A model generated the notes under the pieces. The model was not told the origin of the DNA and searched no databases. It saw only the letters and a list, made by a program, of their open reading frames with translations. The position numbers and the translations under genes are program-made. A stretch of DNA of 64,000 nucleotides from Sesamum alatum (lineage: Eukaryota; Streptophyta; Magnoliopsida; Lamiales; Pedaliaceae), in contig JACGWO010000010.1 in the NCBI GenBank assembly GCA_034509735.1, positions 13,405,193-13,469,192 on the forward strand. The letters run 5' to 3'. This document shows, in pieces, positions 1 to 9,562 of the stretch. Numbering within the stretch: the first letter of the stretch is position 1; each line of letters begins with the position of its first letter.

Positions 1-199
1 TGTCTGTGTGTTTTTTATATACATATGAAATTGTAATGACATCAATCTGCACTCCTATGTTAAGTGATTTTGCTAAACCAATCCAATACCAACATTGATA
101 TACGTATTTTTTGATATATAGTATATAATATCTAATTCTCATGCAATAATAAGTGTTTATTAAATATGGGGGCATCCATGAAAAATATATTATAAATCT
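1..199. other. AT-rich spacer, nothing recognised
   Basis: AT-rich sequence at the window edge. I see no coding pattern, RNA gene or repeat with defined ends. Confidence 0.5.
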
Positions 200-208
200 T
201 TAAATAAT

Positions 209-668
209 GTGTAAATTACAATTATCTCTCATGAGGTTTGGTATAATTACAAATATTCCCTTGTAATTTGAAAAATTATAAATAACACTCTCAAATGGAA
301 AATAATTATGTAACCCCTAAAAGAAGATGTGAAAAGTACTCCTTTACATATCTTTTTATGTTTTAACAAAAAATATTTGAAAAAGTGTAAAATAATCTGA
401 GAGTTGGTAAAATAAATAATCCATGGAGGATCTTTATCCATAAAAATATTTTAGAAAATTCTAAACAAATATAAAAAATTATAGCTTATAATTCAAAAGG
501 ACAGTTTGGACAGTTCACAAAGATTGGATGGAGACCTAATGGAATAGGTTGGTTAATAGATGGGCGTTAAAGTCAAGGGAGTATTTATAATTTTTCAAAC
601 AATGGGGATGTACTGTAATTAATTATATCAAATATTAGCGGAAGTGGTTGTAAATTTATAATTAAACC
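209..668. mobile_element. Fold-back MITE with 9-bp TSD (MULE-like)
   Basis: The two ends are long imperfect inverted repeats: the block around 213-292 reappears reverse-complemented around 583-655, including a shared run GAAAAATTATAAATA. The element is flanked by identical 9-bp copies TTAAATAAT at 200-208 and 669-677. A 9-bp duplication is typical of Mutator-like elements. There is no coding capacity, so it is non-autonomous. Exact termini are inferred from the duplication. Confidence 0.65.
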
Positions 669-734
669 TTAAATAATTTAATATTTCAAACTAACATGAT
701 TTCTTAAGTGATGGGAATTTGTACAATTTTTTAT

Positions 735-1367
735 GGGTTAATTACACTGACCTCCCCTACTACTATAAGAATATACAAATTCCTCCCTTTTACTATGAAA
801 ATTATAAATTGCCCTCTCTGACTAACATGTGTTAGTCAAATTTAACTGTATATGTTTAAATGACCACTTTGCTCATTTATAAAACTAAAAATAATTCAAT
901 AAACTTGAAAATAAAAATGAACCAAAATATCTCCAAGTATTTTTTATTTCTAAAATATAAGCTTTATTTTCTATAAATAATATAATTTCAACAAATTTAC
1001 AAGCTTTAATGATTGTTAGGAATAGAAATTAATGTCACAACCTACACATACACAATATGTGATTAAAAAGATATTTCTAAAATAATATACTAAAAGTTAC
1101 AAGTATACACTCTTTTTAAATTTATAAATAACAAATTACTTCTAAGGGGTATTTAAGTCGTAAAAAATAGAGTTATTCAGGTTGAGGGTATTATAGGAAG
1201 TTTAGCCCAATTTTTTTTATGACATCAGCAAAATCCATTAAGTTGACTAACGGAAAGGGCAATTTATAAGGTGGATATATTTGAAAGGGAAGTTTATGTA
1301 ATTTTGATAAAAGAGGGGGGAACTTGTATATTCCCATAGTAGTAGGGGAGGTTAGTATAATTAACCC
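735..1367. mobile_element. Fold-back MITE, GGGTTAATTA termini
   Basis: Begins GGGTTAATTACACTGACCTC and ends with the imperfect reverse complement of that block, about 45 bp per arm. It is flanked by ATTTTTTAT (726-734) and ATTTTTTTAT (1368-1377), a 9-bp duplication with one extra T. Non-coding and MULE-like by its target duplication. Confidence 0.7.
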
Positions 1368-1380
1368 ATTTTTTTATTGA

Positions 1381-2189
1381 GGGTTAAATACAGTTGCCAC
1401 CCCTGAAGTATCCATCGTATATCAATTACCCCCCTAAAGTGTTAAAACCTTCAAAAACCCCCCTAACCTTCTAACACCTTTAATTTTGAAGTTCAAAAAG
1501 TCCATTTTACCCTTACTAAAAATTGATTTATGAAAAAAAAAATTGAAGGAATTTTTAAAATACCAAAACCACTCTTTTTTTAAGTTTTATCTAATTCTAT
1601 TTTCACTTGTTCATCAAGCTCTTTTTATTTTTATAGTTCTAAAGTATTTGGAGCTCATTTTATTTTAGTTTCACTTATTTGTCAAACCAAGTTAAAAATA
1701 AATTTATACATTCATATAATTACCACATTTATATAATTACCATATATATATATCAATATATATTAATTGTATATTTTCTTATTAGTTCATGATCAACTCT
1801 TTCAGTTTTATTAATTGTATATTTATTTAAGTAAATATAGAAATATATATATATATGCATGTATAAATTTATTTTTAATTTGGTTAGACAAACAAGGGAA
1901 ATTAAAATAAAATTAGCTCCAAGCACTTTAGGATTACGAAAATAAAAAGAGCTCGATGAACAAGTGAAACTAGAATTAGACAAAGTTTAAAAAAAAAAAA
2001 GTGATTTTGGTATTTTAAAAATTCCCTTAATTTTTTTTTCAAAAAGCAATTTTTAATAAGGGTAAAATGGACTTTTTGAACTTAAAAATAAAAGGAGTTA
2101 GAAGGTCAGGGTGTTTTTGAAGATTTTAATACTTTAGGAGGTAATTGATGTGGGGTGAATACTTCAGAGATGGTAACTGTATTTAACCC
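1381..2189. mobile_element. Fold-back MITE, GGGTTAAATACAGTT termini
   Basis: Termini GGGTTAAATACAGTTGCCAC and its near reverse complement ending at AACCC (2189). Arms extend well over 100 bp, to the shared 'aagtccattttaccctta' block near 1497-1515 and its complement near 2058-2075. Flanks TTTTATTGA (1372-1380) and TTTTATTTA (2190-2198) match at 8 of 9 bases. The left target duplication overlaps that of the preceding MITE, so the two inserted side by side. No coding potential. Confidence 0.7.
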
Positions 2190-2440
2190 TTTTATTTATT
2201 TATAAATTATAAGTTTTATTATCATTTACCAAATATACGAACATATAATTCAAAAACTTTCAATTCCATTCTTATTCCTATGACATACCAAATATATAAA
2301 TGATATTCTAAAATCATCCCTTTCCTGTATTCCAATTCCATTCCTAGACTCAATTTTCCCAATCAAATTCATACATGCATATACACCAACCAAACCCCTA
2401 CTTGTTTATGACCGTTGGTAGTCTAAGGCACTAAAAGTAA

Positions 2441-2650
2441 GGGATAAATGCAATTTATCCCATGTAATATAAGAAATGAAAAAAAACCCTCATGTGAAAA
2501 AATATTAACAAATTATCTTTTCGTGTTTTGAGAAATGAAGCAAATTATCCCCCTATCAAGGGAAAACACAGGGGGTAATTTGCTAATTATTTTTTCATAA
2601 GAGAATTTTTGCTAATTTCTTATATCCAGGGGGTAAATTGCATTTATCCC
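2441..2650. mobile_element. Short MITE, GGGATAAATGCAATTTA termini
   Basis: A 210-bp element starting GGGATAAATGCAATTTATCC and ending with the near reverse complement (TAAATTGCATTTATCCC). Flanks TAAAAGTAA (2432-2440) and TAAAAATAA (2652-2660) differ at one base. Non-coding. Confidence 0.7.
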
Positions 2651-2713
2651 CTAAAAATAATCAATTGATTTCAATAGAAAATTTAACTAAGAAAATCTGC
2701 TAGCAAATTAAAA

Positions 2714-3060
2714 GTTGCGACGGAACATTCGATGACCAGATGGGATGCAGAAGAGACCCACTGCAAATAGTTTGCGATGAACGTAAAGCTCAGTCGCAAT
2801 CCGTCTCAAACTTCTTTCAAATATAGAGCACATTTTGCGACAGATCTGTAAATATTAATAAAAAAGATTTGCAACCAACAACCCTTATGCTTGTTCATTT
2901 AAGTATGACATACAGTACTTTGATACGAAAATCAGAGTCGTCACAAAATTTTGCGACATGTGAAGAAAGTAGCAAATGAGGTCACCTATCGTGGCTAATT
3001 TGTGGTGATTTTACGACAAATATCCGTTGGTGTTTTCGTTAATGGATTTGCAAGGACTAC
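2714..3060. mobile_element. CACTA-like subterminal remnant (TTTGCGAC repeats)
   Basis: A run of short motifs in both orientations: ttgcgacgg, tttgcgatg, cagtcgcaa, ttttgcgac, tcgtcacaaaa, ttttacgac. Clustered copies like these are typical of subterminal regions of plant CACTA elements. No CACTA terminus is visible here, so this is a fragment. Tat-1 is inserted about 55 bp downstream. Confidence 0.35.
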
Positions 3061-3114
3061 CATGCTATGAGTGATTTTTTTGCTGAAGAATTTCCCAATT
3101 CTTTTAAGGGATAC

Positions 3115-3476
3115 TGATGAGGAGAAAAATATTATTTACAAAAAGGTCCTCCAACTTATGAAAAACTACACAAGCATCCCCAAAGGGAAGTTGAAGAGGA
3201 AGTTGAAGGAAGTTAAAAAATGGAGGTTAAAAAAGGAGTGGGCGCGTGAAACGACCATCATGCCCTCGGCAGATCAATTCTAGGCCGTAGGATCAAAGGG
3301 TTAAATTGTAATTTCACCCCCAAAAAATTACTATAAATAGGGGTGAATCCATTTGTAACTTTACTTTTTATATATGAGAATTACACTTTACACGTTTTCT
3401 TTACTTTCTCTAGCTTTTCGTGCCACTTTGGTGATAACGTGCATAGGCTCTACTTTTTCCAAAATATACACCATCA
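3115..3476 (+). repeat. Tat-1 5' LTR
   Basis: A 362-bp LTR starting TGATGAGGAG and ending ACCATCA. It contains a TATA box (CTATAAATAG, 3331-3340). The matching 3' LTR is at 12386-12747. Confidence 0.95.
3331..3340 (+). promoter_or_regulatory. TATA box of Tat-1 5' LTR
   Basis: CTATAAATAG lies about 145 bp before the LTR end. It is the expected sense promoter for genomic RNA of the element. The 3' LTR copy reads CTATAAATAA. Confidence 0.6.
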
Positions 3477-3479
3477 GCT

Positions 3480-3497
3480 TGGTGCCGTCTGTGGGAA
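3480..3497 (+). other. Tat-1 primer binding site
   Basis: TGGTGCCGTCTGTGGGAA starts 3 nt after the LTR end. Tat-2 has TGGCGCCGTCTGTGGGAA at the same place. The leading TGGCGCCGT fits the 3' end of plant tRNA-Asp, but the remainder does not pair well with it, so the primer tRNA is uncertain. Confidence 0.7.
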
Positions 3498-3516
3498 AGG
3501 AGTCTAGGCATCGAAG

Positions 3517-5210
3517 ATGAACACCAGATCAAGAGCGAGAAGCGTGAACGTAGGGCAAGAGGACCCTGGCAGACAAGAGGAAGTGGAGCAGGGCCACGCC
3601 CTGGCGAATCCACCAGCACCAGTTCAGAGGATGGAGGACCAAGGGGAGGAGCAAGGCTGCGCCCTGGAGAGTCCTCCACCACGAAGCCGAGAGGAAGCAA
3701 GGCACGAGGAGGTTGAGGTCCCGCCACCTCAACCAGTCATCCAGATTACTCAAGAGGCCCTTCAACAGATGATAGAAGAGGCGTCAGCTCAGGCTGCCGC
3801 GAGGGCCATGCCTCAGTATATCGCTGGACAAGCAGCACCCCCACAACCCCTTCGCCATCTTGGGAGGGGACGTGAGGCACACGCAAGAGAGCAGAGGCCT
3901 GAGGAGGCTTTTGAAGGCATGGACTTTGAGGAAGAGGTCAACAGCAGGGCCACGCAGCCCGAGGACGTCTTTTATCCTTCACCCTTACGGGGAGCGGGAG
4001 GAGATGAAAATTATTTCCTTCATCCATCACGTGGAGGGCAAGAAGACAATTTTATCCCCCCTCGAGGGGGGAGGCCGCCAGCACAAGGAGGGGGATATGA
4101 CGAGAGAGAAGCCCCTCCCCTGCACGCCTTCCCTGACTCGCTGAGGCATACGGGTTATCCGGCGCGACCTTTGGCAGTGGCGCCTCCTCGAAGGAGCCTA
4201 TTCGCTCCCCACATATTGGCAGAAGCTATTCATCCGGGAGTGAAGATTCCAAGTTTGACCGAGTATAGCGGAGTAGGAGACCCTCAGGATCACCTCGACC
4301 GCTTTATGGCCAGAGCCAACCTGTTGGACATCAGCGACGCGGCATATTGCAAGTTATTTCGCACTACCCTTTCAGGAAAAGCCATGGCATGGTTTAACTA
4401 GCTGCCACCCGGGACTATCGAGTCATTTGAACAGCTTTCGCAGCGCTTCTTGCACCACTTCTCGATCAACAGGCAGTACCCAAAGACCGCATCATACTTG
4501 TTTACTATAGTCCAGCGGGAGAATGAAAGTTTGAGAGAATATGTGCGGCGCTTCTCGGAAGCAGTACTAGAAGTCCCGCACGTGAATCCTGAGCTCTTGG
4601 CCAGCATTATGCAGCAAAACTTGAGAAGAGGGCGTTTCAAGGAATCGATAGCAGGGAAGCCCCCAACGACTCAGGAGGAGCTATTGCTTCGTGCAGAGAA
4701 GTACATCCGGATTGAGGAAACAGTGGGATTGCGACCGGCAAATCCCCTTAAAAGGAAAGCTGATGAAGAAGAAAGGAGATTTCCTCCCAAGTCGGAGGGA
4801 ATCCGGCGAGAAAGGAAGCCACCAATATCGGGGGAGTTAGTGAAGTATACCCCATTGAACGCTCCGCGAGTCCAGATTCTCGCAATAGCTGAACAACAAG
4901 GGCTTGTGAGATGGCCCTATCCGATGAAGGATAATCCTCATAGAATGAAGTCTGAGGAGTACTGTCACTTCCATAAGGATCGAGGCCATAGCACAGAGGA
5001 ATGTCGCCATTTGAAAATAGAGATTGAGAAACTCATCAGACGCGGATACCTGAAGGAGTTCGTGGCCAAAATGAAACAGGGACCTCGAGAGGTCACCCGA
5101 GAAAATAAGCGGGCGACGCCCCGCCTTGAGATAAGAGATAAAGAGGAAGAGGATCATGAGAAAAAAGATAACCTCCCGACAGCTGGAGTCATTGGAGTCA
5201 TTTCTAGAGG
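3517..5210 (+). pseudogene. gag: Tat-1 gag (broken)
   Basis: Encodes the capsid/nucleocapsid part of the polyprotein. ATG at 3517 opens MNTRSRARS, and the frame runs to about 5210. The first 230 residues are low-complexity and charged. A Retrotrans_gag-like domain follows (around residues 240-400, with LTEYSGVGDPQDHLDRF and AMAWF). A zinc knuckle at about residue 483 reads CHFHKDRGHSTEEC, a Cys-His-His-Cys variant of CCHC. One in-frame TAG (4399-4401) cuts it after residue 294, where related elements usually have Gln. Near 5206-5210 a one-base loss shifts the frame into the protease frame. Downstream similarity continues after that shift, so gag and pol were probably one ORF. Non-functional in this copy. 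Confidence 0.9.
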
Positions 5211-5222
5211 CCGACAGGAGGA

Positions 5223-5800
5223 GATTCAGGACGAGCTAGGAAGGCGGCCGCCAGAGCAGCAGGAAATATTTCTAACCAAGTAGCCTGCAACGAGCTCAAG
5301 GGAGTGCCTCAAGCATGTCTCGAGGGGGAAATAACATTTAATGATCAGGACTTGGAGGGGAATTTTCCCTCCTGCAACGAGGCAATTGTGGTGGCAGCGT
5401 CAATATCGAACTTCTGGGTGAGGAAAATTCTGATTGACAGCGGGAGTTCAGCTGACATCCTGTTTTACAAGGCTTTTTCCCAGATGAGGATTGACAACAT
5501 ACAGCTCACGCCCGTGAATACCCCTTGACCAGCTTCAGCGGAGATGTGGTCGTGCCTTTAGGGGAAGCCACTTTGCCAATTTCGATTGGGTCATATCCCA
5601 AGCGTGTGACCAGGTTTGTAAAGTTCTTGGTGGTGGATGCACTTTCGGCCTACAATGCTATCTTGGGGAGGCCAAGCTTGAATCTCTTCCAAGCCGTGAT
5701 ATCCACTTATCACATGAAAGTGAAATTCCCACACCAGAAGGAGTGTGAGAGATGGTGGGAGACAGAAAACAAGCCGGGGAGTGTTATGCCAGTACGCTGA
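5223..5800 (+). pseudogene. pro: Tat-1 aspartic protease (broken)
   Basis: The retropepsin-type protease that would cleave the polyprotein. The active-site loop reads LIDSGSSADILF (Asp codon at about 5436). The C-terminal half shows VPLGEATLPI and the family signature YNAILGRPSLN before VISTYHMKVKFP. The domain spans two frames: a one-base shift near 5520 separates the active-site half from the ILGRP half, and a second shift near 5733 follows. There is no separate start; it was part of gag-pol. The frame changes make it inactive here. Confidence 0.85.
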
Positions 5801-5882
5801 AATCATCAGTGGAATGCCGTGAGAGGAATGGCGAAGGAAGCAGTGCGGGGTTGGCCGAAAAAGAAACCCGAGAGAGAGAGAG

Positions 5883-6932
5883 TTGGGAAAGAGGAGCTCC
5901 ATGGAGGAGCAAACAGAAGAAACCAGGAGAGAAGCCAAAAAGAAGAAGGTGGAGGAAGAGAGAATAGAAGCTTTTGAGGAGATCAAGATGGTTGAGCTCC
6001 TGGGTGACCCTAAGAAGGCGTTAAAGGTAGGGTCGCTGCTAAGCGAGCAAATAGAACATGTCATTGTTGATTTTTTGCAAAGATCAGTAGACGCGTTTGC
6101 ATGGAAGTTGTCCGATATGAAAGGAATAGATCCTGAAGTAATGGTCCACAGACTCAACGTGGATCTAAAAGCAAAGCCGGTGAAATAGAAGAGGAGAGCA
6201 TTTGGGGTAGAGAGGAACAAGATCATAAGCGAAGAGGTCGAGAAGCTTCTCCAAGTAGACTACATTCGACCAGTGTACTACCCCGAATGGTTAGCCAACG
6301 TGGTCCTTGTCCCAAAGAGCAACGGGAAGTGGAGGATGTGCATAGACTTCACCGATTTAAATCGAGCTTGCCCCAAAGACTCATATCCCTTGCCGAGGAT
6401 TGATGCGCTAATTGACTCGACTTCAGGATGTGAGTTGATGAGCTTCTTGGACGCGTTTCAGGGCTATAATCAAATTCGACTAGCGCCTGAAGATCAAGAA
6501 AAGACAAGCTTTGTGACGGAGCAGGGCACGTACTGCTACAGAGTGATGACCTTCGGGCTGAAAAATGCGGGAGCTACATACCAGAGATTAGTAAATAGCA
6601 TGTTCAAAAAGCAAATAGGACGGAACATGGAGGTGTACATAGATGACATGCTAATCAAAAGCCGTAAGAAGGAAGATCACGTAGCTGACCTCGAGGAATG
6701 CTTTCGCACATTGAGAAGCTATGGGATGAAGTTGAACCCCGCAAAGTGCACCTTCGGAGTTCAGGGAGGAAAGTTCCTTGGATACATGGTTTCTCAGAGC
6801 GGGATAGAGGCTAATCCAGAGAAAATTGAGGCCATTATGACTATGCAGCCTCCCCGGACGATAAAAGAAGTACAGAAACTGACAGGACGAATGGCAGCAC
6901 TTAATCGCTTCATTTCGAGATCCTCAGAATGA
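5883..6932 (+). pseudogene. pol (RT): Tat-1 reverse transcriptase (broken)
   Basis: The RNA-dependent DNA polymerase of the element. The upstream tether has the typical FAWKLSDMKGIDPEV...HRLNVD block. The fingers and palm show LVPKSNGKWRMCIDFTDLN and CPKDSYPLPRID, then FGLKNAGATYQRLV. The catalytic box is YIDD (6636-6647), and the connection has KCTFGVQGGKFLGYMVS. Two stops interrupt it: TAG at 6186-6188 before the fingers and TGA at 6930-6932 just after the thumb. Both codons fit single C-to-T changes (Gln and Arg codons in relatives). A frame change lies between 5830 and 5960. The region between the stops is otherwise intact. Confidence 0.93.
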
Positions 6933-6950
6933 GGACTCCCATTCTTCAAG

Positions 6951-7450
6951 GTGTTAAGGAAGTTGGATGGCTTCACTTGGACGGAGCAATGTCAAGTCGC
7001 CTTCGAAGAGTTGAAGAAATATCTTACTTCGCCACCCCTGCTGACAAAGCCTGAGCCCGGGGAGACCTTGTTTATATACCTGTTCGTTTCGGAAGGAGCA
7101 GTCAGTTCGGTCCTCGTGAGGGAAGAAGGGCGTGAACATCGCCCCATATATTATGCCAGCAAGGCACTGCAAGGACCAGAACAGAGGTATGCACAGATTG
7201 AGAAGGTGGCTTTGGCCCTAGTTATCGCGGCGAGGAAGCTGCGTCCCTATTTTCAGTCACATCCTATAACAGTACTAAAAAATCAACCCTTGAAGAGGGT
7301 ATTGGCGGATCCCAACACATCCGGAAGAATGGTGAGATGGTCGGTAGAGTTGAGTGAGCATGGAATCACGTATCAGCCTAGACCTGCGATAAAGGCACAA
7401 GCATTGGCAGATTTCATCTCCGAATTGACGGAGGAAGAAGGCATCCAAGA
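6951..7450 (+). pseudogene. pol (RH): Tat-1 first (gypsy-type) RNase H, catalytically degenerate
   Basis: The domain after RT, recognisable by LKKYLTSPPLLTKP, YYASKALQGPEQRY and IEKVALALVIAARKLRPYF. Where a working RNase H has its first catalytic Asp, this copy has FVSEGAVSSVLV. Tat-2 also lacks the acid (AVSDDAVSSVLV). In Tat elements this domain is thought to act as a tether while a second RNase H does the catalysis. It is in frame with the RT and the next domain. Confidence 0.8.
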
Positions 7451-7454
7451 GCAG

Positions 7455-7850
7455 AGGTGTTGGAAGATGTTTGTGGATGGCTCTTCCACATCCCAGGGAG
7501 GCGGAGCAGGAATATTACTCAAGAGCCCATATCAGGACACAATGCGTTACGCGATCCGCCTTGGGTTCGCCGCCTCAAATAATGAAGCAGAATACGAAGC
7601 ACTCACTGCAGGAGGGAAGTTGGCCTTCGCGGCAGGGTCAAAGCATGTGAAAGTATACAGTGATTCCCAGCTGGTCGTCAAGCAGGTAAATGGGGAGTTT
7701 GAGGCCAAGGGAGAGCAGATGGCTAAATACTTGGCAAAATCCAAGAAGTAAGGAAGAAGTTTGACACATTGACTTTGGAGCAAATTCCAAGGACTGAGAA
7801 TGAAGAAGCAGATCAGTTGGCTAAGCTAGCCAGTTCATTGGCTCCCCTGA
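7455..7850 (+). pseudogene. pol (aRNH): Tat-1 second, archaeal-type RNase H (aRNH)
   Basis: A second RNase H of the archaeal/plant type, the hallmark of the Tat lineage. The four acidic positions are all visible: Asp in FVDGSSTSQGG, Glu in NNEAEYEAL, Asp in YSDSQLVVKQV and Asp in NEEADQLAKLAS. It would remove the RNA strand during reverse transcription. A one-base frame change near 7745, marked by TAA at 7749-7751, separates the third acidic motif from the last, so this copy is split between two frames. The aRNH assignment follows the known domain order RT-RH-aRNH-INT. Confidence 0.85.
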
Positions 7851-7859
7851 AGAGCAGGA

Positions 7860-9168
7860 AGATAACGTTGTTGAACCAAGAGCACCCGGATGTAAACGAA
7901 GAGGAGAGTAAAGTCCTAATGACAAAAGGAGCTCCATCTGAGTGGATGGATGAGCTGGAAGCATATCTAAGATTTGGGAAAGTACCCCAGGATCCCAAGC
8001 AAGTTAGGACACTCCGTGCGAGAGCAGCTAGGTTTACCCTGATTGGCGGGGAGTTGTATAAAAGAGGATTCTCGCAGCCATACCTCAAGTGCATAAATAA
8101 GGACAAGGCATAGTACGTTTTGAGGGAAATCCACGAGGGAAGCTATGACAATCACTCAGGTGGTAGATCCCTAGCGCAGAAGGCCCTAAGGCAAGAGTAT
8201 TTTTGGCCAACCATGCAAGCAGACGCTAGGGATTTAGTGAGGAAGTGCCGAAAGTGTCAAGAACACGCAAATATTGCTCACGTCCCAACTGCGGACATGC
8301 AACCCCTGCAGAGTCCTTGCCCTTTCGACCAGTGGGGGATGGATATAGTAGGGAAGCTTCCCCGGGCAACTGGCCAGCGAGAATACTTGCTAGTAGCAGT
8401 GGATTATTTTTCCAAGTGGGTAGAAGCAGAGGCACTAAGCAGGATTACGGAGAAGGAAGTCATCAGATTCGTCTGGAAAAATATCATATGTAGCTTCGGC
8501 ATCCCCAGAGCCTTCGTGATGGGCAATGGCATGCAGTTTCAGGGATCTAAATTTCGCCAATGGTGCCAAGAATTGAAGATAAAGCAGTACTTCACGTCAG
8601 TGGCAACGCCGCAATCCAATGGCCAAACTGAAGTGACCAATCGGATAATCCTCTAGAATTTGAAGACAAGACTAGAAGAGGCCAAGGGCAATCGGGTCGA
8701 AGAGCTTCCAAGAGTACTTTGGGCATACCAAACCACCCCACGCCGGAGCACAGGGGAAACTCCCTTCAGTCTAGTCTATGGGTCGGAAGCCGTCATCCCA
8801 GTGGAGATTGGGGAAGAGACATCCCGAGTGAAGTATTACGAGCCGACGAGCAATGAAGATGAAAGGAGAGTCGACCTCGACTTTTTGGAAGAGCTAAGGA
8901 GTAGCACGAATGTCAGAACTGAAGCATACAAGACGTTGATGGCAAGAGCCTACAACAGTAAAGTCAGACATCGAGATTTCCAAGTAGGCGACCTCGTTCT
9001 ACGGAGGGCTGATGCTACAGGAAACATTGGGAAGCTAGACGCCAAATGGACCGGCCATATCAAGTGATCGAGATTCTGGGGAAAGGAACATACCGCCTGC
9101 AAAGAGTAGATGGAAAAGAAGTACCACGTACATGGAATGTGGTTAACTTGAAAAAGTATTTTGTGTAA
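7860..9168 (+). pseudogene. pol (INT): Tat-1 integrase (broken)
   Basis: The integrase that inserts the cDNA. The N-terminal zinc-binding part shows IHEGSYDNHSGG...CRKCQ. The catalytic core has DQWGMDIVGKLP (first acid) and NGQTEVTNR (Glu region). The second catalytic Asp, normally in a D-N-G-x-Q-F box, is Gly here (VMGNGMQF). The C-terminal part includes TTPRRSTGETPFSLVYGSEA and FQVGDLVLRR. Stops are TAG at 8111-8113 and TAG at 8654-8656, both at positions where relatives usually carry Gln. A frame change near 9055 precedes the final NVVNLKKYFV and the natural stop TAA (9166-9168). Confidence 0.92.
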
Positions 9169-9323
9169 AACGTTTTCCTGCTTTAAGTTGTATGAAGGTT
9201 GTCATTTAATGTTCCCTTGTAATTCAAGTATGGTAATGAAATTTTTCTTTTTTTCACGAATTCTTACCACCTATATGTTTTAATTTGTTGCAAAAAAAAA
9301 AAAAAAAAGAGAGAGAAACAAAG
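9169..9323. other. Tat-1 region after pol
   Basis: A non-coding tail after the pol stop, with an A-rich run at 9293-9308. No motif recognised beyond that. Confidence 0.4.
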
Positions 9324-9472
9324 AGAGGGACTGCCTCTTATCGGGGGACTGCCCCGAGACAAAAAAGAGAGGGACTGCCTCTCACCGGGGGACTGCCCCA
9401 TGACAATAAGGAGAAGGACTGCTTCTCACCGGGGGACTGCCCCGATATTACAAAGGGAGGGACTGCCTCCCT
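9324..9472. repeat. Minisatellite of GGGACTGCC dyads in Tat-1
   Basis: About three and a half copies of a roughly 48-bp unit. Each unit holds two imperfect dyads, GAGGGACTGCCTCTC and GGGGGACTGCCCC, separated by short A-rich linkers. It lies between the pol stop (9168) and the stop of the opposite-strand gene (9700), exactly where the two transcription units converge. Confidence 0.85.
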
Positions 9473-9556
9473 AACTAAAAAAAAAAAAAAGCTGCAAACA
9501 CAGTCTAAACAAGGTTCGCCTCACAAAGATATTGAAATATGATAAACATAAGATTC

Positions 9557-9562
9557 TTTATT
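9557..9562 (-). terminator. AATAAA polyadenylation signal for the antisense gene
   Basis: Minus-strand AATAAA about 140 nt downstream of the antisense gene's stop codon at 9700-9702. This is a suitable place for 3' end formation of that transcript. A hexamer alone is weak evidence in AT-rich DNA. Confidence 0.4.

Noticed and set aside
4837..5157. 106-codon minus-strand ORF in gag
   Set aside because: Shadow of the gag reading frame.
5281..5283. Stop between gag and pro as a programmed readthrough or frameshift site in Tat-1
   Set aside because: The stop is out of the ancestral frame. A one-base loss near 5206-5210 explains it, and similarity continues across the junction.
5591..6226. 211-codon minus-strand ORF over protease and RT start
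   Set aside because: Antisense shadow of pol. Its residues mirror purine-rich pol codons, and there is no corresponding gene in Tat-2.
9324..9472. CRISPR-like direct repeats
   Set aside because: Three imperfect units with no unique spacers, inside a plant retrotransposon.
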